Below, piece after piece: positions 1-11,805 of a DNA stretch of 64,000 nt. This DNA is from Cryptomeria japonica (taxonomy: Eukaryota > Streptophyta > Pinopsida > Cupressales > Cupressaceae), in NCBI RefSeq assembly GCF_030272615.1, contig NC_081409.1:26919406-26983405 (forward strand). Reading direction: 5' to 3'. A program made the translations under genes and the position numbers. The notes beneath the pieces are model-generated. The model searched no databases. It worked only from the letters and a program-made list of their open reading frames with translations, and was not told the origin of the DNA. Numbering within the stretch: the stretch's first letter is position 1; each line of letters starts with the position of its first letter.

Positions 1-17
1 TGTTTGCAAAAGAGAAC

Positions 18-259
18 TTGGGATTTGAGGCGATATTCAATTTTAAAGAGCATCTTGAAGGAGAAAGTACAAACTTGATGAATGAAGTTACAATAGAGAA
101 AGAAAGTGCAAAAGATTCAATTGGGATTGTAGTGATAGAACATGGTAATGATACCATGGATGGTGATGATGTAGATAATTTATTGTTAAAAGATAATGTC
201 GCAAAAGTGAAGATTCATGAGGTAACTTTCTTTACACATTGTGACGATGAAGTTTTATT
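18..259 (+). pseudogene. Unrecognised ORF fragment interrupted by a solo LTR
   Basis: An open frame enters near the left edge and encodes an acidic, Asp/Glu-rich stretch (for example DTMDGDDVDN). I recognise no domain. The frame now runs on into a solo LTR and stops at 275. If the LTR and one TTATT target copy are mentally removed, the same frame continues from 1207 for about 40 more codons (including MIPVDGYENKTTLWQF) to a stop at 1325-1327. This suggests the LTR landed in an existing reading frame. It could be a decayed host gene or part of an older transposon. A 40-codon extension can also arise by chance in AT-rich DNA. Confidence 0.3.
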
Positions 260-1201
260 TGTTGGAATCCAATAACACCGAGAGGGGGGTGGGGGTGAAT
301 CAGTGTTATAGCGGAATGATTAATTTTAGCCTTATTAAAGCATGCATACACCAATCGGTATACCAATACATACAAAATTGAAAGAAGTAAAGCAAACAAT
401 AATCCAATCACATAAATGAGAATCACAACACACAGAATTATATGTGGAAAACCTCAAAGAGGAAAAACCACGGTGGGATTTGTGACCCACAATATCATCC
501 CACTGGCCATATGAAGAGATATTACAAAATATAAAGGGCTTGCACTTGTAGGAAGGCTTACAGCCTAGAGCACACTGCTCAATCACAAAAGGAGCCTCAT
601 TGACTACATATAAATCCAAACTTCAATCTAGAGAAATGATTGAACTACTAAGATAGCATCTTCTATGCTAGAATACAATTTTGGTTAAGCTCTGTCTATT
701 CCACTCTGAAACCCTAAACCCTTTACTGGAATAACCCTTACATAAATATCCTCACATACATGATCTCTCAGATATATTTCACATCATATCACATCCACAT
801 ATTCCATCACCATTTCATTTCTTAAAATGATCTAATCCAACTGACCTATATACCCTATACAATTTATCATGCCTTATGTCGGCTTACAAAGATATTTACA
901 ATATCAAATTACATGTCAGCTAGATAACATAAATATATGAATATCAAAATCAATTACCGATGTCGGATCAAGAGATGTCGACCTCCAATACCGATAACCA
1001 TATTCTAAACCATGTCGACCTGCATTGCTAGTAACCAAAGATATCCTTCTATCCTGCCGGTGTCAGTGTCGGTGCCGGTGTAGTATCTATGAAGTGCCTG
1101 TCGGTACACAACTGGACCAAAACATGAAGCCAGAACAAGATACCATGTTGCCATCAATGATAACATAGTGAAACCAACCAACTGAGTGTCAATTGTCAAC
1201 A
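260..1201 (-). mobile_element. Solo LTR with perfect TSD
   Basis: Read on the minus strand this 942-bp unit begins TGTTGACAATTGACACTCAG and ends with CCAACA. It is flanked by the 5-bp direct repeat TTATT at 255-259 and 1202-1206. There is no internal coding sequence, so this is a solo LTR left by LTR-LTR recombination. Near its 3' end it has a C-rich tract (G-rich on the plus strand at 279-291) next to a GATTCAC-like string. The same arrangement is seen near the end of the LTRs of copia element E (56490-56520), so the two families are probably related. Confidence 0.8.
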
Positions 1202-1327
1202 TTATTTATATTTAGGATGATACCAGTTGATGGCTATGAAAACAAGACAACATTGTGGCAATTTGTAGTTGACAAAGAATTTAGAAGGAGAGGATATAAA
1301 AAGAAAGAAGAAAGAAAACAAATGTAG

Positions 1328-2536
1328 ATTTAGAAACTCAAAAAGAGAAAATCCAAGCATAGAAAGAATTTGGAGGAGAAAAGACAAGGGAAGCAAAAGC
1401 AGATCAATTGGAAGAAGAGGAAAAAGAAAGTGCAACTGGAACCTATTGCTGACTTCATGCACATGAGCACATGATTTCTCTAGTCTCTCGGGGAGTCTGA
1501 TGCAAGAGCATCATTCTCCTTTGCTTGTTTTCTTTATTTTCTTAGCAGTTTGGAAAAATTAGGCTAAAATTGAGTTCTTGGTTCAATCATTGACAGTTAA
1601 AAGAGTTAGATGAATGGTTGGAAGGTGGATGGTTAAGATACTTTGGAAGTAGAAGTTGATGGTTATAAAGAGAAGACTAGAATGGTGAAAAGGGGTTGGA
1701 AAATTCAAGAGACAAAGAGAAGAGATAGATGCCAAGACAGATCGAAGAGAGCAAAAAATATGAGGGAATCGATCAAGCAATAGAGAAACACAAATAGAAA
1801 GAGAGAAGGATATTGGATGGAAAAGAGGATAAATAAAAAGAGATGGATTGGGGAGAAGCAAAAACCATTTGGGTGAGTTGGAGGATAGCATAACAAAAAT
1901 GGAAGAAGGGTGTCATTGATTCTTGAAGAAAGTCAGCCAAAAGCGACCGAAAAAGGATTAGGGGAGTTGGCTTTTGGTTTGTGTTATCTAAATAAAGATG
2001 ACTATTGAGGGATTGTAATCATCATTCTATATGCAACATAAATAAAATGACCATTTTGGTGTTTGTTGTCTGGTTTATTGGTTGTCTATGTTGATTATCT
2101 TGTCCTCCTATAAATGTATTGTCAAAAGCTTTGTTTTGAGTTCTTGAAAGTTCATTTTTTTGTTCATTCTAAGTTCCTACCAAATTAGAGACAAAAGTAA
2201 TTTGCTGAGTTTTTGTTGGTTTTGAATTTGACTTACATCAATTATGCCATTACATCCTCTTTTCTACCTTCCCATACATATTATCTTTTGTAATTAAACT
2301 TTACAAAACACAGTGCAACAATCTTACATCGAATGCCACAAATGTAGTTCAAAACAAAATAAATCCTTCACTATTTAGTGGACTAATGGTGACTTACATA
2401 AAGCAACACATCATATGAACAATCAACTTGTCATGTACAATATTGTATTTGTACTGAAATGGAAAAGTACTTAGCTGATTGATTACATATGAAAAATAAA
2501 AATCTCAGGTATTACTCATTGCTATTACTAATAATC
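1328..2536. other. Non-coding stretch, nothing recognised
   Basis: AT-rich sequence with no convincing coding frame. A purine-rich segment (about 1600-1900) gives long minus-strand open frames of Leu/Ser/Phe-rich low-complexity protein, which I treat as compositional shadows. A short inverted repeat (GATGCAAGAGCATC) lies near 1499-1512. Confidence 0.4.
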
Positions 2537-2550
2537 TTATTATATTGACT

Positions 2551-2702
2551 GTCCAAGGGGTTGATCTTAACTTGTTAAAACACTGGGTTCTCACTGTGGA
2601 GACCCAAGTTCAATTCCCAATAGGGACATCTAAAGTGGAATTCTAAGTTGTGACTCTTGGCCTTCCATAATGGGGACGGTCTTGGCTTATTAAAAAAAAA
2701 AA
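2551..2702 (+). mobile_element. tRNA-derived SINE with 14-bp target-site duplication
   Basis: A 152-bp unit ends in an A-rich tail (2692-2702) and is bracketed by a perfect 14-bp direct repeat, TTATTATATTGACT, at 2537-2550 and 2703-2716. Internally it has a tRNA-like layout. An A-box-like string (GATCTTAACTTGTTA, about 2563-2577) is followed by a stem TGGGT...ACCCA, then a B-box-like AGTTCAATTCC at 2607-2617 (consensus GGTTCRANTCC). Pol III promoter boxes, an A tail and a long TSD together are the hallmarks of a SINE moved by LINE machinery. I cannot name the family. Confidence 0.8.
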
Positions 2703-2716
2703 TTATTATATTGACT

Positions 2717-4900
2717 AACATTTATTATGTGAGACCAACAATTTCATTGTATTGGCTGAGAGTTTTGATGTGTTGAAGGTATTCTAATTAATTGAATCTA
2801 CATAATAATCATTTCTTGATGGCACACAAATATCCTCCCTACAAAAAGAGGGGATCTCAATTCTACAAATGTGAACACGAAAAGTCATGACCTAAATAGG
2901 GTTTTGAAATTTAAAAAAAATGCTCTTCCTCTCTATAGCCTAGCTTATAGTCACTGTACCCTCTCTCCACAATAAAAAAAATACACAAACCCTAATTGGT
3001 TAAAATGTTTTCACCTGACAAGATAATAAATACTTGCCTCCCTCTACCACTCTTCAATATCCACCTACACGCCCTTTTCATCTACCTCTTTGCAAATAAT
3101 CATGCAGTTTATTTGCTAGATGTAATGAACTAGACTAGCCAGAAGAAATAATGAGCTTCAAGTTTTAATTGAGTAGAGATGTCAAGGTTCCTCTTTTATT
3201 AACCCTCTTTTTGAACTTTCCAAATGTATGAGTCTACCAATCAAAATTGGGACATCGACAACTTCTGTTGTAGTCAATTTCATCGTTAAAAGAGTGAGAT
3301 TAGGTTTTTTGCCTGTTGGTCCTTTCCCATAATGTTGATTTATGTGTGTTGTTAGTATGTGACACGATGTTAAATACATGTGTTAAGATGACATTTTTAT
3401 GGAGATTAACTCCTAAACCGACTATCCTCTATACAAAGTAGGACTTTGTATAAAGATAATTACATCAACCATACATAAAATTCACAAACCATACATCCAT
3501 AAAAGTGCTCTTTGATAATAGCAGCCATGTTGTAAGGAGTAGACATAAACCATCCATCAAGTGGAATGTCTATGTTCTTCTTGTTATCTCTTAAAGTTGT
3601 ACCCTCACAAAGTTGCAAAACTTATTACTTTAGAGGAACATGGAATCACCTTAAATTTAGAGTGAATTTCCAGATAAGGTTGGCTCCTAGCTAGTAATCA
3701 CCTAAACATTACTAAAATTGTAGAGAAAAGGGAGAGAGAAGAACATAAACTGAAAACTAGAAATTGAAAATAAGGGTGATACACCGAACTGAAAAGGACT
3801 ATGAAATTCACAACCTCAATCTCTTGCCTGCAAAAATATAAAAATAAAGTTGCACAACCTATCACTACATGTCTTTGCATAAATATTTCACAAAAAGATC
3901 CTAGAACTCAAGAACTTTTAGTAGGAAGAAATCTTCACAACTAAAAGTTATTTTGCACTTCAAGGCACAAGTTGCAACTTGCATTGACACACTTTTTGCA
4001 TAAAGGTATCAAGAAGCATGAGATAAAGTTAAAAGGAAATAATCAATATTCTCACAGATAACTTGATCAATCATTTAAGAATACACAATAACACAGAGAA
4101 TAAGAAGGCAAAAACTCATATCAATTGCATCCAAGGTTCTCATTGTATTTCATATCCCAAACTAAGTTACAAAGTATGCTAATATTTGCCAAAGGACTAA
4201 AAAAAGCCACTAAGTCCATAATGCATAATAAGAATTGAGTACAAATAAGTCAACAAAGTGACTATATCCATTCACTTCTAAGCAATTACACCAAACAAGG
4301 AATTAGAAGCTTCCTTGGGTTGAATGCCTCCAAAAATCCTAAAATCTAGCAACTAGATCTTCTCCAAAAGAGCTCCAAAGTGTTGAAAAGGTCAACTTTG
4401 ACCATATCCAACCATAAAAGCACTCCAACTTCCCTTAAATTGACTCAAAACATCCCTATATTCCCTCTACATGCTTTGCCACCTTTCTAACCTCCCCATA
4501 TCTTTGGCACATGTTTTGACACCTCCCTATACACTTGCCCTTTCCTCATAAATTTATATTACATCCCTTGACTCAAAAATAAAGGCAAATGAAATAACTT
4601 TAAACCATAAATAAGAGAAATTGCCTCTATTTTGCATTATAAATAATACTTGCTAAGTGTTATACAACATTATTTTAGCAAATATTTATATTTTATCTTA
4701 TGCAAAGACACAAAATAAAAAGAAATCCCTAAGGGCTACGGGAAACTTATTAAGGAGAAGAAAATAAAACAAAGGTACAAAATTTGCTTTTGACCGAGTA
4801 CTTTCTAGGGTAAATAAAAACCCTAAAGCAAAACAAGAGATCCATTTTACATTCTATGTATGTGAATTTTGCCTTGTTGTTGTTCTGGAGAGGCGTCACC
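2717..4900. other. Non-coding stretch, nothing recognised
   Basis: AT-rich DNA without a credible gene. Open frames here are short and lack motifs. The segment around 4030-4740 looks like decayed repeat sequence, but I found no paired ends or TSD to define an element. Confidence 0.35.
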
Positions 4901-4967
4901 ATGAGAACTCTCATTGTGGAATTTCTTGGAAGATTTGCAGTTTCCGAGCATGGGCAGATCAAATTTG
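4901..4967 (+). CDS. Possible first exon of a host gene ending at a splice donor
   Basis: An ATG in good context (gtcaccATGag) opens 22 codons starting MRTLIVEFLGRFAVSEHGQI and runs directly into G|GTAAGT, a consensus plant donor, at 4967/4968. Composition and spacing look exon-like against the AT-rich surroundings. The chromovirus insertion begins 26 bp downstream, so if this is an exon, the intron has absorbed the retrotransposons. I do not recognise the protein and could not find a matching acceptor or second exon in the window. A chance ORF beside a chance GTAAGT is quite possible. Confidence 0.25.
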
Positions 4968-4993
4968 GTAAGTGCTTTCTGCTCTGAATGTAT

Positions 4994-7143
4994 TGATAGG
5001 GAGAATGCTAGTAAAGTGCTCAAAAGGCCAATTTGCTCAAGAGGTTCAATTTGTTACCCAAAAACTTGTTTGATTCTTTTGTATGTGTTTATAAAATCAT
5101 TCTTGTGGTTATAGTACCAAGCATCTCATGTATCACTTCCCTAACACACTCCCCTTTTGGTGAAAGCTCACTCTCATGCTCAAATCTACTCAAATTGCTC
5201 ACTCCACCCCTCAACACACCCCCAATCTCTGATCTTTGGCATTCAACCCTCTGTTTCAGAGTTCTTTAGGAGTCTTTTGCATGGACAAGTAAGGGCAGTA
5301 AGGCTTTGTTCCATTTTTTACGCTCAAATTTTAGTTTAAGGCACATAGCCTTGGCTTACTCAGCTAGGCAACCAAGGATCCAAAACCTCCAAAAAGGCTA
5401 CACATTGTCCAGGGTTTCATTTGGAGTTTGTCTCACTATTTAGGATTTTTATCCTAAGGTTTCACAAACCCCCAACTCCTCCTTACAATCAAGTTTGAGC
5501 ATTTTGGCCAAAACTGTCATTTGTGTGTTATGCAACCAAAAAGGGCTACTAGCCTGTGGAGGCCTAATTGGCACTTTTTTTTGCTTATTCTGCTAAATGA
5601 TGGATAAAACCCTCCACAAAGTTGACTTGGTTGATGGTTTAGAGGTATTTGCTAACATATTTTCATGGTTTAGGCCCTTGTCATTGCGATATGAAGACTG
5701 TCCACAAAATTGGGCTTAAAAGTAGGGTTTTGGAGGGTTTTGAGATGTAGTCTTTGGGTTTGCATTCTTATGCTCTTCTACAAGTGCTTATATCTTCATG
5801 AGACCTCTGAAATGTCTTCAACATGATTCCCCTACCTCTTCCATACAAGCATTTTACCAAACACTTGGCCAACAATTACAAAATCAGTCAATTTATCACT
5901 GTCACAGTCAAGACTGTCCCTTTTACCAGTCAATCTGCTGCTATCTCTTTGGCCCTGCAAGACAAGGAGTATGAACTGGAAAGTAGAATTCCATGAGGTT
6001 TGTAAAACATTTTTGAACTCTCCTATTACATAGCCTTTATAGTTACAAGGCTTGGATCATGCTTTGAAGCACTCCATGAGCATTTTTACAAACACAAATT
6101 TCAAAAAAATGGTGAACTCACTATTTTGCTTACAACAAGAGAATGATTAAATGAAACAAACTATTCTAACACATCAAAATGATGTATAACAACCTTGATC
6201 ACAAGCCCAGAACTCTTCCTCATTCATTTGTTCACTCCAAATCATTTTTGGGTGCAATTTTTGAGTTTTAACCATGAACTAGCCGAGTTGCTCCAATTTG
6301 TCTAGTTCTCACTCAAATGCATCTTCAAAACACTCCTCTGGCACAAAATGAAATATAAGTACACTATATACAATAAAATCAACTTGGCAAAATCCATTGG
6401 AGGGATCCCAGACCTGGCTCAACCAAGTTGATGCATTTTAGAACCCCAAAATCCTTGTCAGGACAATAACTACACAAAAAGGAAACTATTTTACACAACC
6501 ACCTTGCAAATGAAAAACTGATGAAACAATTACATGGGAAGCTTTAGAATATCAACATTTCCACTTCCAAGAAGGTACAGTACAAAATTGCACAGCTACA
6601 GTACGGACTGTTATTCAAAAGGAAGGAAAAACAAGGTAAAAACCAGATTTTTGTTCTTTTCTCATTAGCAAATCTTTGTCATTAAAATTTCCAACCTTGT
6701 CCAAGGCAAAGGAATGTATTTTTAAAGTTTGAAAAAGTATTTATCAAGCCCAGTACGGACAGGAGGCTTTCCCAACTTCATTTTGCAAGAAAATTACAAT
6801 TTTGACAACTTTTCTTGCTCAAAAAGGCATTTTTGACAATATAGCCTTATCAACTTGTCCAAACAACTTAAACATGCCTTAAAAACACCTAAAAAACATG
6901 TTTCAATTCTCTTGAAGGCATTAGAAGACCTTTTTGGCAATTTTGCACATTTTTGCCAAAATTTGTCAACTCAAAGCCTAAAGAGCAAAACTGATCTCTA
7001 GAGCCCAAAAAGAGATCAAACCCACTAAACATGACACAAAACAACCTAAAACAACATAATAAACCTAACACAATACTTTACAAACATAAAAGCATTAAAT
7101 ACTAAAAAATGGGAGTTTTACTCAACTATGTGCTCCTACACCA
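4994..7143 (-). repeat. Element A 3' LTR
   Basis: A 2150-bp direct repeat of 11806-13974. On the minus strand it begins TGGTGTAGGAGCAC and ends CCTATCA. Relative to its partner it lacks an insertion of roughly 18 bp (partner near 13625) and has scattered substitutions. Small open frames repeated in both copies (5033-5269 and 11845-12081) are LTR sequence, not genes. A possible minus-strand TATA motif is at 6034-6041. Confidence 0.92.
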
Positions 7144-7156
7144 TACTCCCCCAAAG
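7144..7156 (-). other. Polypurine tract of element A
   Basis: The minus strand reads CTTTGGGGGAGTA directly before the TGGTG start of the 3' LTR, the expected site for plus-strand DNA priming in reverse transcription. Confidence 0.8.
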
Positions 7157-7165
7157 ACAAAGAAG

Positions 7166-7417
7166 TCATGTGACTCCTTGAGGTAGCAAAGAAGAAGGTA
7201 TGCCAACTTTCTGAAATTCCACTTCAGGTATCCATGTGGCCTCTGAGATAGGCTGATCCTTCCATTTGATGAGATGCTCTATGTAGGTGTGATTCCTTGT
7301 CTTTTTGAGAATTCCGGAGTCTAGAACCTGTTCTGCTTGGGGAAAATAAAGAGAAGGGAGAGATAGATCAGAAAGGGATTTGGAAACATTTGAAACTCTT
7401 TCAATCTCTTCAAGTGG
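7166..7417 (-). pseudogene. Chromodomain tail of element A integrase
   Basis: In frame with the integrase but beyond a TAG at 7418-7420, the minus strand encodes a chromodomain. It includes VLDSGILKKT, then HLIKWK and EATWIPEVEF (about 7205-7335), and stops at a TGA at 7166-7168. In chromoviruses this domain binds histone marks and steers integration into chromatin of a chosen type. The aromatic and W.P residues typical of the fold are present (IKWK, TWIP). The stop before it means it is not made in the present copy without readthrough. Confidence 0.8.
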
Positions 7418-8520
7418 CTACCCTTTGAAAATAATCAGATCTGCAACATTAAAAATGGGGGACAAAGAAACATTAGTAGGCAAATCAACTTTGTAAGCAT
7501 TAGACCCATACTTAGCCAAGATCTTGCAAGGGCCTATCCTCCTCATCTGAAGTTTGCTTGGAACTCCCTTTTGTAGCCTTGCCTTATTCAAATGAACCAT
7601 CACATAATCACCTATGGAAAACTGAACATCTCTCTTTGTAGCATCCACTCTTGCCTTGACTTTTTGAGAGGTATCTTGGAGAGCTTGTCTCACTTGCTCA
7701 TGAACATCCTTCATGGACTGAGCCATGTCATCTGTTGTTCCACTCTTATGCTGCAAGTTAGTGATATCCCTCAACTCCATTATACCCCTTGGATGCATAC
7801 CATAAACAACTTCAAATGGACTTTTACCTGTAGACCGGTTAACACTGTCATTGTAGGCATATTCTGCTTGATGAATGAGCTGATCCCAACTCTGCCCATA
7901 TTCCTTTGTCAAACACCTAAGCATGTTTCCAAGAGACTTGTTCACAACTTCGGTTTGGCCATCAGTTTGTGGATGATAAGTTGAACCAAAAGAGGGATTA
8001 GTACCCAATCTCTTCCACAATGTCTTCCAGAAATGACCAAGAAACTTAACATCCCTATCTAAAACAATGCTAGTAGGCAAACCATGAATTCTAACTTCTT
8101 TGAAAAACAAATAAGCAATATGACTTGCATCATGTGTTGTCTTACAAGGAATAAAGTGAGCCATTTTGCTAAATTTGTCAACCACTACAAAAATGCTATC
8201 AAATCCTGCTTGAGTTGTAGGTAATCCAACCACAAAATCCATACTAATGCAATCCCAAGGTCTATGTGGGATAGGAAGAGGCTGATACAAACCAGCATTA
8301 GAAGAATCACCTTTGGCTTTCTGACATACCAAGCATTGCTAAACATACCTCCTGATGTCTCTCTGCATCTTAGGCCAATAATAGAACCTTTGAACCAGCT
8401 CTAAGGTCTTATTGAGACCGAAATGTCCACTTAAGCACCCATTGTGCTTCTCTTGAATGAGGTTCTCTCTCATAGAACCTTTTGGAACACACAACTATCC
8501 ACCCCTAAATAGCAAACCAT
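7418..8520 (-). pseudogene. Element A integrase
   Basis: Retroviral-type DDE integrase that inserts the element cDNA. The start of the region keeps an HHCC zinc-binding module (HNGCLSGHFG ... CLVCQ) broken by a stop near 8335. The core keeps the catalytic set: MDFVVGLP, then IVLDRDVKF (usually S/T-DRD), then TYHPQTDGQTEVVN with the Glu. The ORF 7418-8332 covers the core and the C-terminal DNA-binding part (GDYVMVHL ... GPCKILAKYG). It shares the frame of RT upstream and the chromodomain downstream. Confidence 0.92.
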
Positions 8521-8521
8521 C

Positions 8522-9622
8522 CTACAAAGTGAAATCAACATATGCACCATGGAAACTATTCTCAAAATCTTGACAAACCTTATAAGCTTCAGCAAAATCA
8601 TCATCAATAGGATACAAGTCTTTGAAACTATCAATACCAACGCTCTGAACTTGAATCTCATTACTAGTTAACAACCTCCTACTCAAAGCATCTGCTACTT
8701 TATTCAGCTGACCCTTCTTATGCTTAAGAGTAAAAGTGTAAGCTGGTAAATATTCTACCCATTTAACATGCCTATGATTCAATTTATCCTGTGAGTTCAA
8801 GAAACTGAGTGCCTGATTATCTGTGTATACAACAAACTCTTTAGGAAGAAGACATTGTCTCCATTTCCTAAGTGCTTGTACTAATGCATAAAGTTCTAAA
8901 TCATAGGAAGAGTACTTTTTCTTTGCATCATTCAACTTCTCACTAAAAAATGCAACTGGTCTATTTTCTTGACTTAAAATAGCTCCTACAACAATATTAC
9001 TAGCATCACATTCAATAGTAAAAAGTTTGTCAAAACTAGGTAAAATGAGCACTGGTTGAGTAGCTACTTTAGTTTTCAATAATTCAAACCCCTTATTGGC
9101 TGCACTTTTCCACTGAAATTTTACCTTTACACCCCCTTTGATGGTGTCCAACATTGGAGCACAAATCTCACTGAATCCCCTGATGAACTTTCTATAAAAC
9201 TGTGCCAAACCATGGAAGCTTCTGACATCACTGGCTATCCTAAGAGTTGGCCAACTGGTTATTGCTGCCACTTTTGATTGATCCATTTTCAGATTGCCTC
9301 CCGATACAACAAAACCAAGATAGACCAATTATTGCTTCAATAAATCACATTTTTCTAGATTAATGGTTAGCTGTTCATCAGATAACTATCTCAAAACAAT
9401 AGCTAAATGCTTCAAATGCTCTTCCTTAGTCTTACTGAAAATAAGAATACCATCTAAATACACAACAACAAACTTGCCAATGAAATCATGTAAAACTTCA
9501 TTCATGAGTCTCATGAATGTGTTGGGAGCATTAAAGAGTCCAAAAGGCATGACAAGCCACTCATAGAGACCCTCATTTGTTTTGAAAGTTGTCTTCCATT
9601 CATCCCCCTCTTTGATTCTTAT
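8522..9622 (-). pseudogene. Element A reverse transcriptase (C-terminal half) and RNase H
   Basis: Continues the RT frame after stops at 9623 and near 9392 and 9329. The palm region reads [20 protein letters not shown] and then YLDGI at about 9445-9460. The second Asp of the usual Y-x-DD is Gly (minus-strand codon GGT at 9449-9451), which should abolish catalysis in this copy. RNase H follows at 8522-9060, with FTIECDASNIVVGAILSQ, the ELYALVQALRKWR helix, VYTDNQALSFL and a C-terminal KVADALSRR. Together these make and trim the cDNA. Confidence 0.9.
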
Positions 9623-10780
9623 CTAATGGTAACCACTCTTCAAATCAATCTTGTTGAAATATTGTGTACCCCCCAAACAATCCATCAAGTCCTCTATCCT
9701 GGGTATGGGAAATTTGTATCTGATGGTGATCTTGTTTATGGCTCTGGAATCTATACAAAGCCTCCATGTTCCACCCTTCTTAGGTGCCAACACTGTAGGT
9801 GCTGCACAAGGACTAATGCTTTTCCTAATCAGCCCTTGGTCTAAGAGTTCTTGTATTTGTCTTGCTACCTCTTTGTTTTGTTCAGGGGTCATCTTGTAGG
9901 CTGCCTTATTGGGCAAAGGGGCTCCAGGTATGAAGTCAATTTGATGGCTAATGGCTCTAGAAGGTGGTAAGGTTGTAGGTGTACCATCACTGATTATTTG
10001 TTTGAAGTTATCAAGGATTTGCTGCACCTCATATGGTATCTCAACTTTCTTTTCTACCTTTTCTTCCTTGGGTTTCACTATGAGTGCAAATCCCACTCCT
10101 TCACCTTCTTCTAGTGTTTTTATGAACTCTTTCTCATTCACTAACAAGATGTTAGGTACTTTGTTGCTGCTCTCTACTTCTTCAATGAGGGATTGGATCT
10201 GGTAGGTTACTCCATTTTTTTTAAATGAGTAGGAGTTTCTTTCCCCATCATGTTGTGCTTTTCGGTCAAACTGCCATGGTCTACCCAATAGCAGGTGGCA
10301 AGCATCCATAGGAAGGATGTCACATAGGATCCTATCTACATATCCACCTATGTGGAAATCTACCCAGGCTTGCTCATTTACTAACACATGTTGTCCCTTA
10401 TTTAACCATGTGACCTTGTATGGCTCCTTGTGTTGTATCCTAGGTAGTTTCAATTTGCTTACTGCTTCCTCTGAAATGATGTTATCTATGGATCCTGAAT
10501 CTATGATCACCTTACACACCTTTCCCATGATTTTACACTTAATCCTGAACAATTCTCTTCTTTGTGAGGCCTCTATACTATGTGGCTTCTTCATTAACAC
10601 TCTTTTGATCATCAAACTCTCACCATCTTCTGAAGCTAAGTTGTTCAATGCTGAAGTTTTGGTATTACCTTCATCTTCCTGAGCATAATTTACCCTCTTT
10701 TCACCACCATAGGATGAACTAGGCTTCTTTGGGCATCTATAGGCAGGGTGGCCCAACTTTTGGCAGTTATAGCACTTCAT
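9623..10780 (-). pseudogene. Element A Gag zinc knuckle, protease and RT N-terminal half
   Basis: Begins with the CCHC knuckle CYNCQKLGHPAYRC (CX2CX4HX4C), which binds RNA. Aspartic protease follows, with VIIDSGSIDNIISE (D-S-G active site) near residues 90-105. After a linker comes the RT fingers: IDFIPGAPLPNKAAYKM, then KKGGTWRLCIDSRAINK and FNKIDLKSGYH, where a TAG replaces the next codon. The annotated ATG is internal to the Gag-Pol frame, not a true start. Upstream codons belong to the same protein past stops at 10790-10792 and 10913. Confidence 0.92.
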
Positions 10781-11752
10781 GGTTGAGAATTAGGACCCTC
10801 TCCCTGGTCCATTAGATCTACCCCTACTCGGGTTGCTTGATCCCCTACCCCTATAGTTGGGTTTGCTCTGAGAATCCCCACTTTGCTCAACAAGTTTAGA
10901 CTCTCCTTGGGATCATTGATCTATGCTCCTTCCCCCAAAACTGCCTCTATGGCCTCTACCATCTCTTCCCCTACCTCTTCCTCTATTGTTTTTCTCTTGC
11001 TTTCTCCTACCTTTCTCTTCCACTTTGAGTGCCAATTGATAACACTTGTGGACTGTTTGTGGGCATAACAAGCTCATCTCTTCCTGGATGTTCCACCTTA
11101 ACCCATTCAAGTACCTTGCCACTTTTATGCTCTCATCCTCCACTACTCTAGATCTCATGCACAATTTTTGAAACTCTTCAGTGTAGCTACTGGCATCTAG
11201 GTCTTTTTGTCTCAAATTTTGTCTTTTCCAGTGAAGTTGTATTTCATAGTCTTCAGGAAGGTAGGTTTCTTTGATTTTGGCTACCATTGATTTCCAAATG
11301 GCTATTGGTTGCTTACCTCCTTTCACCCTTTCCTCTTGGATGAATTTCCACCATGTTAAGGCTGCCCCTCGCAGCCTTGATTTTGCCACCTTAACCTTTT
11401 GTGCTTCAGTCACTCCATCACATTCAAAATGGTTATCTAGCCCTTCAATCCACTCTATTAGAGCATCTGGATCCATCTTCCCACTGAAAAGAGCCACTCC
11501 CTTTAAGGTTTTACCACTCATAGCTCTCAAGGCTTTCAAGAATGGTTCTTGCTCAATGACAGGGTCGGGCATGGGGACTACATCCTCTATTGCCATCATT
11601 TTACCCTGATCTCCAACCTTATCATGGACTTCTTTAGTTTTGACTTCTACTTCAGCTAGTTTCATTGCTAGTTGATCTAATCTTTCTCTGAGTGCCCTAT
11701 TTTCCTCTTCTTGGTCTTCAACCTTCTTGGGCAATTCTGCATTGGTCACCAT
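10781..11752 (-). pseudogene. Element A Gag
   Basis: Capsid-type Gag starting at ATG 11752, about 40 bp downstream of the PBS. It has an N-terminal coiled coil (EEENRALRERLDQLAMKL), then the plant gypsy capsid core (LIEWIEGLDNHFECDG, LTWWKFIQ, YLNGLRWNIQ), then a basic Arg/Gly-rich tail (RGRGRDGRGHRGSFGGR). A TGA at 10913-10915 and a TAA at 10790-10792 cut the link to the zinc knuckle. The role is particle assembly and RNA packaging. Confidence 0.9.
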
Positions 11753-11790
11753 GTTTTCCTACTGTTCCTTTTCTCCTGAATCTTTTGTTG

Positions 11791-11802
11791 GCTCTGATAC
11801 CA
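11791..11802 (-). other. Primer-binding site of element A (tRNA-iMet type)
   Basis: The minus strand reads TGGTATCAGAGC three bases after the CCTATCA end of the 5' LTR. It is complementary to the 3' end of plant initiator tRNA-Met, the usual primer. Confidence 0.9.
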
Positions 11803-11805
11803 CTA

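Noticed and set aside
1583-1896. Leu/Ser/Phe-rich minus-strand ORFs
   Set aside because: The purine-rich plus strand gives long open frames on the minus strand. No motif and no start context.
5033-5339. Small ORFs repeated at 11845-12151
   Set aside because: They are LTR sequence of element A on the non-transcribed strand, with no coding features.
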